From assembly GCF_016859125.1 (NCBI RefSeq), contig NZ_CP069338.1:558001-622000 (forward strand): a DNA stretch of 64,000 nucleotides, given 5' to 3'. Below the pieces are notes generated by a model. That model had not been told where the DNA came from. It did not search any database and was given only the letters and a program-made list of their open reading frames with translations. Every line of letters starts with the position of its first letter. Positions within the stretch are counted from its first letter, which is position 1. Source of the DNA: Archangium violaceum. GTDB taxonomy: Bacteria; Myxococcota; Myxococcia; Myxococcales; Myxococcaceae. The translations under genes and the position numbers were made by a program. Positions 28,714 through 38,386 of this stretch are shown piece by piece.

Positions 28714-30237
28714 GTGTCGAACCCACAGCCCTCCGTCATCCTCAGCTTCCGGCGCACCTTCGCGCTGCTCATCGTCCTGATCGTGCTGCCGTCGGCCGGG
28801 CTCTCGGGCTTCGGAGTGGTGGCCATCATCAACGAGCGCGCCGCGGTGGAGAAACGGCTGGAGGCCGTCTGGCAGGGCACGCTGGAGTCGCTCGCGGAGG
28901 AGCTGCCCGTGCTCCTGCGCTCCGCGCGCTTCGAGCTCGTGGACGGCGAGCCCCGGCTGGAGGCCCCCGGCGGGCGGCTGCTGTCCACCCCGTCCGCCTT
29001 CCGCGTCGAGGGCCAGCAGGTGACCACCAACGACACGGAGCTCGCCGCGGCCCTGGAGGCGGTGAAGTTCTCCGCCTCGGACTTCCCGCCCGGCAGCTCG
29101 CGCTTCTCCCTCATGGTGGGCGGGCGCGCCACGCTCATCGCCGCCGAGCGCCAGGGTGACGTGGTGCACGGCGTCCGCCTGGACCAGGATGCCGTGGAGG
29201 CCCTGCTCGACGAGCGGGCCGAGCGCTGGGTATCCACCACCGAGCCGGTCCGCTTCGTCCTCGTCGCCCGCCATGAGTCCACCGGCGAGGGCCTCATGGG
29301 CAAGCTGGTGTCGGAGGTGGCGCAGGCACGGGCCAACGCGCTCGGATCCGCCGTGCTCGCCGAGCTGCTGCTGCCCCCACCCCTGCAGGACTTCCGCCTG
29401 GGCGTGGTGCCCACGGGCGAGGATCCCGTGGCCCGCGCCTCCTACCGCAACCGCTTGCTGTACGTGGTGCTGCTCGGCCTCTTCTACGTCACCCTCACCT
29501 TCGGCGTCGTCTACACCGGCCGCGTGCTGTACCGCGAGGCACGGCTTTCACGCATGAAGACGGACTTCGTCTCCCTGGTGAGCCACGAGCTGCGCACCCC
29601 CGTCACCTCCATCCGCATGTTCATCGAGACGCTCGCCCTGGGCCGCGTGAAGGACCCCGCGCAGACGCAGGAGGTGCTGAAGATGCTCACCCAGGAGACG
29701 GAGCGGTTGAGCACGCTCGTCGAACGGGTGCTGGACTGGTCCCGCATCGAGAGCGGCCGCAAGGAGTACCACCGGGAAACGCTGCCCGTGCCGGTGGTGG
29801 TGGAAACCGCCGTGTCCGCCTTCCGGGCCCAGCGCCTGGAGGGCGACATGCAGCTCACCGTCGACGTGCCCGAGGACCTGCCCCCGGTCCAGGTGGACCG
29901 CGTCGCCATCGCCGGCGCCCTGCTCAACCTGCTGCAGAATGCCTACAAGTACAGCCGGGAGGACAAGCGCATCGCACTGTCCGTCCGGTCGGCCCGCCGC
30001 TGGGTGTGCCTCACGGTGGAGGACCACGGGATGGGCATCGCACGGCGTGACAGAAAACGCATCTTCGAGCGCTTCTACCGGGTGGACAACCTGCTCACGC
30101 GAAAGACGGAAGGCAGCGGACTGGGACTGGCCATCGCCAAGCGCATCGTGGAGGCTCACGGCGGACGCATCACCCTGAAGAGCGAGCTGGGAAAGGGCAG
30201 CCGCTTCACCATCCAGCTTCCGGTGCACAAGGTATGA
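28714..30237 (+). CDS. Membrane sensor histidine kinase
   Basis: A 507-residue HPK1-type kinase. Two membrane helices (about residues 12-35 and 248-270) bracket a periplasmic sensor domain of unknown ligand. The H box is [22 protein letters not shown] with the phosphorylated His near residue 291. N box [13 protein letters not shown]1 [23 protein letters not shown] and G2 [18 protein letters not shown] follow. The GTG start has a strong AAGGAGGG six bases upstream. It overlaps the response regulator start by four bases (ATGA). Confidence 0.95.
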   Translation: MSNPQPSVILSFRRTFALLIVLIVLPSAGLSGFGVVAIINERAAVEKRLEAVWQGTLESLAEELPVLLRSARFELVDGEPRLEAPGGRLLSTPSAFRVEGQQVTTNDTELAAALEAVKFSASDFPPGSSRFSLMVGGRATLIAAERQGDVVHGVRLDQDAVEALLDERAERWVSTTEPVRFVLVARHESTGEGLMGKLVSEVAQARANALGSAVLAELLLPPPLQDFRLGVVPTGEDPVARASYRNRLLYVVLLGLFYVTLTFGVVYTGRVLYREARLSRMKTDFVSLVSHELRTPVTSIRMFIETLALGRVKDPAQTQEVLKMLTQETERLSTLVERVLDWSRIESGRKEYHRETLPVPVVVETAVSAFRAQRLEGDMQLTVDVPEDLPPVQVDRVAIAGALLNLLQNAYKYSREDKRIALSVRSARRWVCLTVEDHGMGIARRDRKRIFERFYRVDNLLTRKTEGSGLGLAIAKRIVEAHGGRITLKSELGKGSRFTIQLPVHKV

Positions 30238-30926
30238 GCGACAAGCCAACACGCATCCTGGTGGTGGAGGACGACTTGGCCATCCTCACCGGGCTCTCCA
30301 TGAACCTGAAGTTCGAGGGCTACGAGGTCCTCCAGGCCCAGGACGGCCGGCAGGGTCTGGCTCGCGCGCTCGACGAGACGCCGGACCTGCTGGTGTTGGA
30401 CCTGATGCTGCCCGAGCTCAACGGCTTCGAGGTGCTCAAGGAGCTGCGCCAGCGCGGCCGGGACACCCCCGTCGTCGTGCTCAGCGCCAAGGGAGCGGAG
30501 CCGGACAAGATCCTCGGCCTCAACCTGGGCGCGGACGACTACGTGGTGAAGCCCTTCGGACTGCAGGAGCTGCTGGCGCGCATCAAGGCGGTGCTGCGCC
30601 GGCGCTACCCGGCCTCGGGGCCGCCGCCACCGGTGGGCTTCGGCGACGTGCAGGTGGACCTGAACGCCAAGACGGTGTCGCGCGGTGACAAGCCCGTGGA
30701 GCTGACGGCGCAGGAGTTCAAGCTGCTGGCCCACTTCCTCGCGCACCCGGGGCGCACCTTCAGCCGCGAGGAGCTGCTGAGCGCCGCCTGGGGCTACGAC
30801 TACGACGGCAGCGCCCGCACGGTGGACAACTTCATGCGCCAGCTCCGGCTCAAGCTGGAGAAGGACCCCGAGCAACCCCGGCACTTCCTCACCGTGCGGG
30901 GGCTCGGCTACCGCTTCGACCGCTGA
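30234..30926 (+). CDS. OmpR/PhoB-family response regulator
   Basis: A 230-residue regulator cognate to the preceding kinase. The receiver domain carries VVEDD (acidic pocket), the phosphoacceptor Asp56 in LVLDLMLPE, the switch LSAKGAE and [12 protein letters not shown]. The C-terminal winged helix ([55 protein letters not shown]) binds tandem DNA repeats. Translationally coupled to the kinase. Its regulon is unknown; a short palindrome after the gene may be a site for another regulator. Confidence 0.95.
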   Translation: MSDKPTRILVVEDDLAILTGLSMNLKFEGYEVLQAQDGRQGLARALDETPDLLVLDLMLPELNGFEVLKELRQRGRDTPVVVLSAKGAEPDKILGLNLGADDYVVKPFGLQELLARIKAVLRRRYPASGPPPPVGFGDVQVDLNAKTVSRGDKPVELTAQEFKLLAHFLAHPGRTFSREELLSAAWGYDYDGSARTVDNFMRQLRLKLEKDPEQPRHFLTVRGLGYRFDR

Positions 30927-30950
30927 GCGGCCCCCCGGGCGGCCACGTCC

Positions 30951-30963
30951 ACTGTCGGACAGT
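30951..30963. promoter_or_regulatory. 13-bp palindrome between genes
   Basis: ACTGTC-G-GACAGT is a perfect inverted repeat between the response regulator and the next gene. It could be an operator for the downstream gene or part of a small hairpin. Confidence 0.3.
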
Positions 30964-31008
30964 CCCGGCATTTCACCAGGTGGCTCCCGCCCGAAGGATC
31001 CTTATGGG

Positions 31009-32895
31009 TTGCGGGTGGGTTCAGCACCTTCGAGAACATGGCCCGTCATCCTGGCCACGTGGGCCGCCGTGACCGTGACGGGCGCGGCCCACGCGACGGA
31101 GACGGATCAGTACTTCGCGATCGACAAGCCGCCGAGGGACTCCCTCGAGATCCTCAACCAGAAGGTCAACCGCGACATCCTCGGGGCCCTGGCGCTCGTG
31201 AACCGGACAGAGGACTGGAAGAGCGTCTCCTGCGAGGACGTCGCCCATCGCATCTACCAGCACTTCCGCATCATCGGGCTCCATAAAATCGAGCTCTGGG
31301 CGGAGAACACCCCCCGCATCGACCGGACGCCCCTCAAAGCGGAGTACGACGCGTTCCAGGAGAACGCGTCCATCTACCGCAACGCGCGCCTCTGGGACTG
31401 GGGCCTCTTCTTCGGGGTCAAGGCCACGTTCAACGTCGCCGGTGTCCACATGGGCGCCGACAAGCTCTCCCACTTCTTCCAGACGGGGTGGAAGTACAAC
31501 AAGCGCCACCAGGCCTACCGCAGGGCGGGAGTCCCCGAACGCGAGGCGCTCGAGAGGATCATCCGCTACGGGGTGGGCACGGAGAAAGGCTCCCTCGGCC
31601 TGACGACCACGGGGGTCTTCTCGTTCGCCGATCTCGAGGCCAACTACCAGGGGTTCCTCTTCTATCGGAGCCTGTGCGAGGACGAGAACCCACGGCTCGT
31701 GAAGACCCCCGAGGGATGGCGGCTGCGGCGCCCGTTCGACTGGCGCGAGTACGTCTCCCCCCGGCTCGACGAGAGCATCAACAACTCCGCCTTCACGGCG
31801 AAACGCTGGAGCGAGGTCCGCGCCAACCTGCGGCGGGATTACTGCCCACGGCTCGACAGTGACGTGTTCCTGGAGCACTACCGGCGCAACGCGCGTTACC
31901 CGCGAACACCGGATGACTTCAACGTCCGCTACGTCCGGGAGTTGAGCGCCCGGGGTGAGGTTCCTCGTCAGGAGGACTACTCGCTCTGGGCCGCCTGCGG
32001 CCTGAGCCGGCCAGACTTCGCTACCGCCGCGGGGAACGCTCCGGACGACGCGTTGGTGGCGAATGCCAGTCCGGCGCCACGGTACGAGGCCCCGCGTTTC
32101 GACGAGCCGATCCTCCAGCCCCGGTTCGAGGTCGGCGTGGGAGGGATCCGTTTCTCCGGCTCCGATTGGAGCGCCCTGCTCCGCACGCGGTTCGTGCTCC
32201 GGGAAGTCGTGGTGCCGGAAGACACGTGGGATGCCGTGCGGCTCCCGGAGTACCAGCTCTGGGCCTCGCTCGACGGGAGGCTCGCGGTGGGTCCCGGCCC
32301 ACGGGGAGACCCGCTCCCCCATGCCGACCTCCGCTTCACGCCAGTGGAACGGCGCGTCGAGATGAACAACGCGGACACGGGCGACACGCTGTCCGCCGGG
32401 GTGGCGTGGACTCCGATGCGGCTCACCCGGTTCACCATGATGGACCGGAGCTGGGGCCTCGAGCTCTCCGTCGCCGGGGCCCGCGCGAGCATGGGGACGA
32501 GCCTCGGCGAACGGCAGCGGCTCCGGGTGTTCGCGTCCGTGGCACTGGACGCGGTCGGCTACAAGGGGGCCCTCCACCGCTCCGACCTGAGCGCGTTCCA
32601 TGGCGTGCACGTCGCCACCCTGGCGGCGGAAACCGGCGCGGAGTGGCTTCCCGCCCGGCAGCTCCGGCTCGGACTCGTCCTGGGCGGCAACGCGGGCATC
32701 AGCCTGGGGTGGAGCCGCGGGGGCGGTGGATTCTCGGCCCCCTCGGACCTCGGGGCCTACGCCGAGGGCCAGGTGGACGTGACGGAGACCTTGCGCCTGT
32801 TCGCCCGCGGCCAGCTCGACGCCCTCCGCGAGCCCGCGCACCAGCGGACGCTCTCCACGCCGGCCTTCCTCCTCGGCGCCGCGGTCCGGTTCTGA
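31009..32895 (+). CDS. Large exported protein with a C-terminal barrel-like region, unknown function
   Basis: A 628-residue protein starting at TTG with AAGGA about 11 bases upstream. A Sec signal ends near ATGAAHA. The N-terminal 300 residues are alpha-rich and contain a distinctive GVHMGADKLSHFFQTGWKYNKRHQAYRRAG segment and a second conserved-looking VGTEKGSLGLTTTGVFSFADLEANYQGFLFY stretch. The C-terminal 270 residues alternate hydrophobic and polar residues and end in VRF, consistent with an outer-membrane beta-barrel. I do not recognise the family. It may be a lone gene; the stop lies 7 bases from a convergent methyltransferase gene. Confidence 0.7.
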   Translation: MRVGSAPSRTWPVILATWAAVTVTGAAHATETDQYFAIDKPPRDSLEILNQKVNRDILGALALVNRTEDWKSVSCEDVAHRIYQHFRIIGLHKIELWAENTPRIDRTPLKAEYDAFQENASIYRNARLWDWGLFFGVKATFNVAGVHMGADKLSHFFQTGWKYNKRHQAYRRAGVPEREALERIIRYGVGTEKGSLGLTTTGVFSFADLEANYQGFLFYRSLCEDENPRLVKTPEGWRLRRPFDWREYVSPRLDESINNSAFTAKRWSEVRANLRRDYCPRLDSDVFLEHYRRNARYPRTPDDFNVRYVRELSARGEVPRQEDYSLWAACGLSRPDFATAAGNAPDDALVANASPAPRYEAPRFDEPILQPRFEVGVGGIRFSGSDWSALLRTRFVLREVVVPEDTWDAVRLPEYQLWASLDGRLAVGPGPRGDPLPHADLRFTPVERRVEMNNADTGDTLSAGVAWTPMRLTRFTMMDRSWGLELSVAGARASMGTSLGERQRLRVFASVALDAVGYKGALHRSDLSAFHGVHVATLAAETGAEWLPARQLRLGLVLGGNAGISLGWSRGGGGFSAPSDLGAYAEGQVDVTETLRLFARGQLDALREPAHQRTLSTPAFLLGAAVRF

Positions 32896-32902
32896 GCGGC
32901 CC

Positions 32903-33607
32903 CTACCCGTCCACCACGCCGATGTGCCGCGAGTCCTCGGGCTCGAACGGCTTGCCGTCGAACCGCCCGTACCGCTCGCGAGGCGTCAGCCCACAGGCCT
33001 TCATCGCCCCGTCCAGCTCCTCCACGGAGAAGGGCTTCAGCTTGAGGCGGCGGATGCCCAGCGGCATCCCGGGCTGCCGGCGCTCGCGCAGGTGGAAGGC
33101 GAATACCGGCCGGCGCGGCTCGAGCGCGGCACCGGGCTCGTCCTCGTCCTCGTCTCGCGAGGACGTGGGCTCGGCCGGTGGGTTGAGCACGTCGTAGGCG
33201 AAGATGCCCGCGGGCTCCAGGTGGTGGCGCACCGTGGCCAGGAAGGCCTCGAGGTCCTCGTGCGAGCCCATCAGCCCCAGGGCGTGCTGGGGAGCGAGCA
33301 CCACGGAGAAACGCTCGGACAGGCGCAGCGAGCGCGGATCGGCGTGCAGGAAGCGCATGCGGCCGGACACCTCGGGCGTCTCGGAGGCCCGGAGCTCCTC
33401 GGCGGCCCGCACCATCCGCTCGGACGGGTCCACGCCGAGCACGGACAGGCCGGCCTCGGCCAGCGCCCAGGCCACGCGTCCGTTGGCCGAGCCCAGCACC
33501 AACACGGCCCCGCCCTGCCCGGTGGCCTGGCGGGTATAGAAGAGGATGTCGGGCTCGTGCCCGACGAGAGAGAGCGGCGTGCGACCACGCGTGTCGTTTC
33601 CGGCCAT
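32903..33607 (-). CDS. SAM-dependent methyltransferase (class I)
   Basis: A 234-residue Rossmann-fold methyltransferase. The SAM motif I is GGAVLVLGSANGRVAWALAEAGLSVLGVDPSERMVRAAEE, followed by FSVVLAPQHALGLMGSHEDLEAFLATVRHHLEPAGIFAYDVLNPP. A charged, disordered insert (SSRDEDEDEPG) precedes the C-terminal part. The ATG at MAGNDTRG has a GGA just upstream; the longer open frame upstream is not coding in character. The substrate is unknown. Confidence 0.85.
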   Translation of the reverse strand: MAGNDTRGRTPLSLVGHEPDILFYTRQATGQGGAVLVLGSANGRVAWALAEAGLSVLGVDPSERMVRAAEELRASETPEVSGRMRFLHADPRSLRLSERFSVVLAPQHALGLMGSHEDLEAFLATVRHHLEPAGIFAYDVLNPPAEPTSSRDEDEDEPGAALEPRRPVFAFHLRERRQPGMPLGIRRLKLKPFSVEELDGAMKACGLTPRERYGRFDGKPFEPEDSRHIGVVDG

Positions 33608-33810
33608 TGCTTTTCCGCAGTAACACGGTTGGAGGCACAACGGGGCCAGGACCCTGCCGCCCCTGGGCACAGGTCTACCCAAACGCTGTCCGGGAACCGA
33701 CGCATGGGCCCTTCCACGAGACGGGTCCGGCTGGCCCACGGCTTGCGATGCAAGGGCTCGAGGGTGCCCGGTGGGCACCTGGACTCCACAGAGAACGGGT
33801 GGGCAGGAAC

Positions 33811-35403
33811 ATGAAGGGTGGATGGCGGTGGGCGGCGGCGCTCGTCGTGACGGGCGCGGTGTGGGCGGGCTGCACGCAGACGGAGAAGCATCATGATGAG
33901 TCCGAGCAGGGCAACCCCGGACTGGACACGCCCCGGCAGGATGGGGACGGCACGATCAGGCCGCCTCCCGACGCGGGGACGGGGACGGGAACGGGGACGG
34001 ATGGAGGCGTGAGCCCCGACGCGGGCACCCAGACGCCTGATTCGGGCACGCCCGACCCGGGCACGCCCGACCCGGGCACTCCCGACCCGGGCACTCCGAC
34101 GCCTCCCACCGAGGCGCAAATCGATTTCCCCCAGACCTCGGGCTGGCAGTTCTTCGGCACCCAGCACGGTGGGCCCCAGCGCGTCTACGGCGTGACGGCG
34201 GACGAGGGCGGCAACGTCTGGGTTGCTGGCGGCGAGGAGGGCCTCTTCCTGCTCCGTCCGGGCGCCACCACGTTCCAGCGCTTCACGATGGCGGACGGCC
34301 TGCGGCCCTACGGCTTCATGGCCGACGGCAGCGAGCCTCCGGGTGAGAAGTACCTGAAGGTCATCTCCGTGGCGGGCGGCCCCGCCGGCACCGTCTTCGT
34401 GGGCTACGAGGGCAGGCCCGGCAAGAACGGGGATCACTGCGAGAACAACTGGGACCGCACGGACGGCATCGCTCCGGACCCGTCCCGCTACAAGAGCGGC
34501 GACGCGGACAAGGTGACGCTGCGCCCGGATGGCACCCTCGAGGTCGTCCACTACGACATCTTCTCGGGCCCCAATGTGGTGCGTGACGAGCAGCGCGGCC
34601 GCGAGAAGCTCTGCAACATCCTGCGCATCGCCTACGACAAGAACACCCAGAGCGTCTGGTTCGGCGGCAACCACGGCTTCGCCCGGGGCGATGCCCGCTT
34701 CACCGGTAACAACACCTGCAACGGGCAGCTCTCCTGCGCCGGCGTGTACGAGCACGTGCACCCGGCCATCAACGCCATCGGTGACACGGGCAATGGCGTC
34801 CTCCTCACCGACGCCTACTACGGCGTGGCGGTGCACCCGAGCGGCGATGCCTTCTTCGGCGGCGCCAACCGCTCGACGCGCTTCCGCTACGGCACCAATG
34901 GCTTCAGCTACTGGACGGCGCAGTCGATGACGGAGGATGCGCCCTACGCCTGGAACCGCTTCGACATCTGGCCCGACAAGGTGGGCGAGCCGAACATGTC
35001 CCGGCCCGAGGACCGCATCGACGACAACGTCTCCGGCATGGCCGTGGCGGGTGATGACACCGTCTGGGTGAGTTCCTTCACCCGCGGGCTCGCGCGCATG
35101 AACGCGGAAGGCGGCGACCTCCAATACGTCAAACTCCCTGTGTCCGAGCTCTCCTCGGTAGCGGTGGACCCGCTGGATGGCAGCGTGTGGACCGGCACCC
35201 GCTGGCTCGGCATCATCTACCGGGTGAAGAACGACAGCGTGCAGACCTACGGCTGCGCCCAGTTCGACAACCGGCTCTGCAACAGCCGCATCTCCGACAT
35301 CCAGGTGGACCGCTCCAACGGCAGACGTCGCATCCTCGTGGGCTTCATGGGCTACGACGTCACCCACGTGCCCGGCGCCATCGGCATCTACACCGGGAAT
35401 TGA
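33811..35403 (+). CDS. Propeller-type lipoprotein with GTPDP linker repeats
   Basis: A 530-residue lipoprotein (lipobox AVWAGC, AGGA ribosome site). A 75-residue low-complexity linker follows with short GT and GTPDP-type repeats, a spacer typical of myxobacterial surface proteins. The rest resembles a two-component-regulator-type beta-propeller: repeated strand units such as VYGVTADEGGNVWVAGGEEGLFL, AYDKNTQSVWFGGNHGF and GMAVAGDDTVWVSSFTRGLARM. Cysteines are paired. It is likely displayed at the outer membrane; ligand unknown. Divergent from the methyltransferase over about 200 bases. Confidence 0.8.
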   Translation: MKGGWRWAAALVVTGAVWAGCTQTEKHHDESEQGNPGLDTPRQDGDGTIRPPPDAGTGTGTGTDGGVSPDAGTQTPDSGTPDPGTPDPGTPDPGTPTPPTEAQIDFPQTSGWQFFGTQHGGPQRVYGVTADEGGNVWVAGGEEGLFLLRPGATTFQRFTMADGLRPYGFMADGSEPPGEKYLKVISVAGGPAGTVFVGYEGRPGKNGDHCENNWDRTDGIAPDPSRYKSGDADKVTLRPDGTLEVVHYDIFSGPNVVRDEQRGREKLCNILRIAYDKNTQSVWFGGNHGFARGDARFTGNNTCNGQLSCAGVYEHVHPAINAIGDTGNGVLLTDAYYGVAVHPSGDAFFGGANRSTRFRYGTNGFSYWTAQSMTEDAPYAWNRFDIWPDKVGEPNMSRPEDRIDDNVSGMAVAGDDTVWVSSFTRGLARMNAEGGDLQYVKLPVSELSSVAVDPLDGSVWTGTRWLGIIYRVKNDSVQTYGCAQFDNRLCNSRISDIQVDRSNGRRRILVGFMGYDVTHVPGAIGIYTGN

Positions 35404-35430
35404 GACGCGGGGGTGAAGTGTGAAGCACGG

Positions 35431-35456
35431 TTCCCCTCCGTGGGCACGGAGGGGAA
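35431..35456. terminator. Bidirectional hairpin between convergent genes
   Basis: TTCCCCTCCGTG and CACGGAGGGGAA form a perfect stem (12 bp with a 2-base loop, or 10 bp with a 6-base loop) just after the propeller-lipoprotein stop and before the convergent dipeptidase stop. A likely shared terminator. Confidence 0.55.
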
Positions 35457-35470
35457 TCCGGGGTCCTCGA

Positions 35471-35506
35471 TACCCTCACCCCGTCCCTCTCCCGGGGGGA
35501 GAGGGG
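35471..35506 (+). repeat. Dispersed 36-bp palindromic repeat, copy 1
   Basis: Begins TACCCTCACCCCGTCCCTCT and contains the inverted repeat CCCTCTCCC/GGGAGAGGG. A second copy at 62212-62247 on the opposite strand matches at 32 of 36 positions. Similar CCCTCACCCxxxCCCTCTCCC intergenic repeats occur widely in proteobacteria as REP-like elements. Located between convergent genes, where it may also act as a terminator. Confidence 0.75.
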
Positions 35507-35518
35507 TGGGGGCTCAGC

Positions 35519-37822
35519 TCAGGCGCAGGTGAACGACCAGCGGCAGTTGTTGGAGAGGCACTCGCGGTCGTTCGCGCACGCCGCTCCCCTCGACTTCTTG
35601 TTCTGGCACTTGCCCGAGTTCGTACCCCATCCGCAGTACTGGTTGCTCGCGCAGTGTGAATCGCTGTCGCACAGGCACGTGCCCGTGGGGTTCACGTAGC
35701 AGTCCGCGCCGCACCGCCCCGTCGTGCACTCGTTATCCGACTTGCAGCTCTGCCCGTACGTCTTCGAGTTCGGCGTGTAGCACCAGCCCACCGTGTCCGC
35801 GCAGCCGCCGCACTCCCCCGACAGGCACTGCCCATCCCGGCTGCACGAGGCCCAGTCCGCCTTCTTCGGCACGCAGTCGTTGTCTCCCGGGTTGGCCGGA
35901 ATCTCGTCCTGGCAGTAGGCCGAGCCCCCGCAGTCCCCGTCGTCGTTGCACACGCAGCGTCCATCGAAGGTGGAGCACAGCACCGAGGTGCACTGGTCGC
36001 TGATGCACTCCGCGTCGAAGCGGCAGCCCTCGTTCAGCGCCTTCGTGTCCGGCGCATAGGCCATGCCGCACATCGTGGGGTAGCGCGCCTCGCGCACGGA
36101 CTTGTCCTCGTACGGGGCCACCCCGCTCGTGTCGATGTCCGAGGCCGCATCCGCCATCCCCGTGCGCGGACCGTTCGCCCGCTCCCACATGCGGATGTAC
36201 AGCTCCGCCGAGTTGGCGAGCCCCGCCGTGTTCGCTCCCACCCGCCCCAGGTCCTTCAACAGGTCCGGCAGCAGGCCCACGTGCGCCAGGCCGTACTCGT
36301 CGAAGTCCGTGCCCAACCGCCCCGGCCCGGACAGCACCTGCTGGCGCGCCTGCTCATCCGCCTCCGCCTGGAAGGAGGCCGAGCACGCGCCGTGCGGCCC
36401 GAAGCGCGGCCGCGTCTGCTGGATGAAGCCGTTGAGGTCCGCGCCGAAGGCCATGGGCACCTTCAGCCCCTGGCGGCCGAACTCGTACGCCTGCGCCAGC
36501 GAGCGGGTGGAACCGTGGCAGTTGTTGGCCACGCCGGACTTCGTGTACGTGCGCGTCTCGTCGTGCGCCGTGCGCAGGCCGAAGATGCCGCCCGTCTGCC
36601 GCAGGGCGCGCACCACCCACGCCGGCGTCGTCTTCTCGTCGTCCGCCAGCTTCGGGTTCATCACCTCGCGGAAGTGGCCGTGCGACACATAGAGCGGGTA
36701 GTAGGTGTTGGCCTGCGCGAGCGCGATGGAGTCCCGCACGCCCTTCTCCCCCATGTGCGCCAGGTCGATGAGCATCCCCTTGGCCATCATCGCCTGCACC
36801 AGCGCCTTGCCGTCCGCGGTGAGCCCCTTGGTGTTGCGGCAGTTGCCCGCCGCATCCCGGGCCACGTCGAAGCCGAGCGTGAAGTCCTTCGTCGTCGTGC
36901 CGCAGTCGAAGTCGATGTGGCAGTTCTCGAGGAACTGGGCCGCGTGGAAGAGGGGGTTGTGCAGCGCCGCGCCGCCGAAGCGGTTGTCCACCTGGTGCAC
37001 CGGCTGGATGGAGCGCACGCCCAGCCCATAGAAGCGGTCCAGCTCGCCGCGCCAGTCCTTGTTGCCGAAGAGGTTGCTCGTCTCGATGGAGAGCACCATC
37101 GCCAGCTTCCCCGAGGAGATGATGCTGCGCGCGTGCGCGGGCGACAGGGCGATCTCCGCCCAGTCCGTGCGCGCATCGAAATCACGCGCCATCTGGAGCT
37201 GAATCTCGACGTCCGCCATCTCGTCGCACGGACGCTTGATGTTCTGGTACGGCAACACCTTGCACAGGAACTGGTTGCTCACCAGCGACACCACCACCAG
37301 CGACATGCCTCCCTGGTGCGCCTGCTTCAGCCAGCCGTCCCAGGACTGCTGGTGCGCGAGGGTGTCCCAACGGGGCCACTCGGTGCGCACCTCGCGCCGG
37401 CCCAGGTGCAGGCCCGTGTCCCCCTCCGTGCCTTCGATCTTGCCGATGAACTCCGAGCCCACCGCGCCGCCGATGCCGAAGAGCCCGGCGAGCACGGGGA
37501 CGCCGCGCAGATCCACACTGCCCGAGTTGGGGCACAGCTTCAGCAGCTCGCTCACGTCCATGCGGATGCGGGCATGGTCACTCTCCGGCGCACCACCGTC
37601 ACAGCGCGCCAGCGCGCCGGTGTGGCTGCCGTGGAACCAGCCGCCGCCGAAGGCCTCCTCGGCGAACATGTGGTGGTGCAGCTCCGCGAAGCCGCTCACC
37701 GCGAGCCCCCGCGCGGCCGAAGCCACCGGAGCGGGTTCGGGCTCCTGCGCCACGGGACCACAGCCCTGCGCCATCATGAGTGCCAGCGCCAGCACGGCTC
37801 TGGGCTGAATGTTGAATTCCAT
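35519..37822 (-). CDS. M19-like dipeptidase lipoprotein with cysteine-rich C-terminal repeats
   Basis: A 767-residue protein. The N terminus is a lipoprotein-type signal (ALALMMAQGC). The amidohydrolase-fold region resembles membrane dipeptidases (family M19): AELHHHMFAEEAFGGGW supplies the first metal histidines, then LAMVLSIETSNLF, GMLIDLAHMGEKGVRDSIALA and YPLYVSHGHFREVMN. The C-terminal 170 residues form a cysteine-rich region of repeated Cys-rich units (CSRDGQCLSGECGGC, CKSDNECTTGRCG, CANDRECLSNNC), typical of myxobacterial surface proteins. It is much longer than plain M19 enzymes (about 330-400). AAGGAG sits 8 bases before the start, in an AT-rich promoter patch with TATAAATAT. The substrate is unknown. 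Confidence 0.8.
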   Translation of the reverse strand: MEFNIQPRAVLALALMMAQGCGPVAQEPEPAPVASAARGLAVSGFAELHHHMFAEEAFGGGWFHGSHTGALARCDGGAPESDHARIRMDVSELLKLCPNSGSVDLRGVPVLAGLFGIGGAVGSEFIGKIEGTEGDTGLHLGRREVRTEWPRWDTLAHQQSWDGWLKQAHQGGMSLVVVSLVSNQFLCKVLPYQNIKRPCDEMADVEIQLQMARDFDARTDWAEIALSPAHARSIISSGKLAMVLSIETSNLFGNKDWRGELDRFYGLGVRSIQPVHQVDNRFGGAALHNPLFHAAQFLENCHIDFDCGTTTKDFTLGFDVARDAAGNCRNTKGLTADGKALVQAMMAKGMLIDLAHMGEKGVRDSIALAQANTYYPLYVSHGHFREVMNPKLADDEKTTPAWVVRALRQTGGIFGLRTAHDETRTYTKSGVANNCHGSTRSLAQAYEFGRQGLKVPMAFGADLNGFIQQTRPRFGPHGACSASFQAEADEQARQQVLSGPGRLGTDFDEYGLAHVGLLPDLLKDLGRVGANTAGLANSAELYIRMWERANGPRTGMADAASDIDTSGVAPYEDKSVREARYPTMCGMAYAPDTKALNEGCRFDAECISDQCTSVLCSTFDGRCVCNDDGDCGGSAYCQDEIPANPGDNDCVPKKADWASCSRDGQCLSGECGGCADTVGWCYTPNSKTYGQSCKSDNECTTGRCGADCYVNPTGTCLCDSDSHCASNQYCGWGTNSGKCQNKKSRGAACANDRECLSNNCRWSFTCA

Positions 37823-37971
37823 GAAAATACTCCTTTACTTGGAATTCATATTTATACCCCCAGTGAACCCTGAATTGAAGAGGGAGGCCCGGAAATAGCG
37901 AGCCGCCAGCTCGCGGCGCGTCGCCATTCGAGGCCCAGGCTAAAAGGAGACCCCTCCGGGTCGACGGGAAC

Positions 37972-38346
37972 ATGCAACAGCAACTCGGGGAGCTCCGAAG
38001 ACTTCTGTTGCAGCTGGGAGCTGCGTACCTCATCGCGGGTGGCTGCTCGGATGATGGCTTCACGGATTTCCGAAGCTGGTTGATCTCGATGGGGCGCCGT
38101 GTTTTCGAGAACGCACTGTCGAACGCGGAATCGCTCATCGAAGTAGTCGATGCGCCCGGGCTCGAAGACATCTTCTTCGAAGAATTTCGATATGTGCCGG
38201 AGCAGGCCTATGAGGAACTGACAGGGCACGAGATTCCCACGTACGAAGAGCCCACCCCTGTCGACCCTGTCGGTGAGAAATGGAGCGAAGAGGAGGGAAA
38301 TCTCGCGAGAAGATTCCCCAAGCTCTGGGCAAGATACCACCCGTGA
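37972..38346 (+). CDS. DUF4240-like protein, N-terminally shortened
   Basis: A 124-residue protein whose middle, LGAAYLIAGGCSDDGFTDFRSWLISMGRRVFENALSNAESL, matches the core of DUF4240 proteins, followed by the family's acidic linker and AYEELTGHE. Typical members have about 60 more N-terminal residues; here the frame runs upstream only about 30 codons to a stop, with no matching sequence. AAGGAG lies over 20 bases before the ATG, too far for a normal start. So this is either a short variant or a 5'-deleted gene. Codon use is less GC-biased than its neighbours, suggesting decay or transfer. Confidence 0.6.
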   Translation: MQQQLGELRRLLLQLGAAYLIAGGCSDDGFTDFRSWLISMGRRVFENALSNAESLIEVVDAPGLEDIFFEEFRYVPEQAYEELTGHEIPTYEEPTPVDPVGEKWSEEEGNLARRFPKLWARYHP

Positions 38347-38386
38347 CGAAATTCGCGGGGGCTCCCTCACGACTCCACACCGCCCG

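Noticed and set aside
34000-34100. CRISPR-like short repeats near the GTPDP region
   Set aside because: They are in-frame codon repeats for a Gly-Thr-Pro-Asp-Pro linker without spacers.
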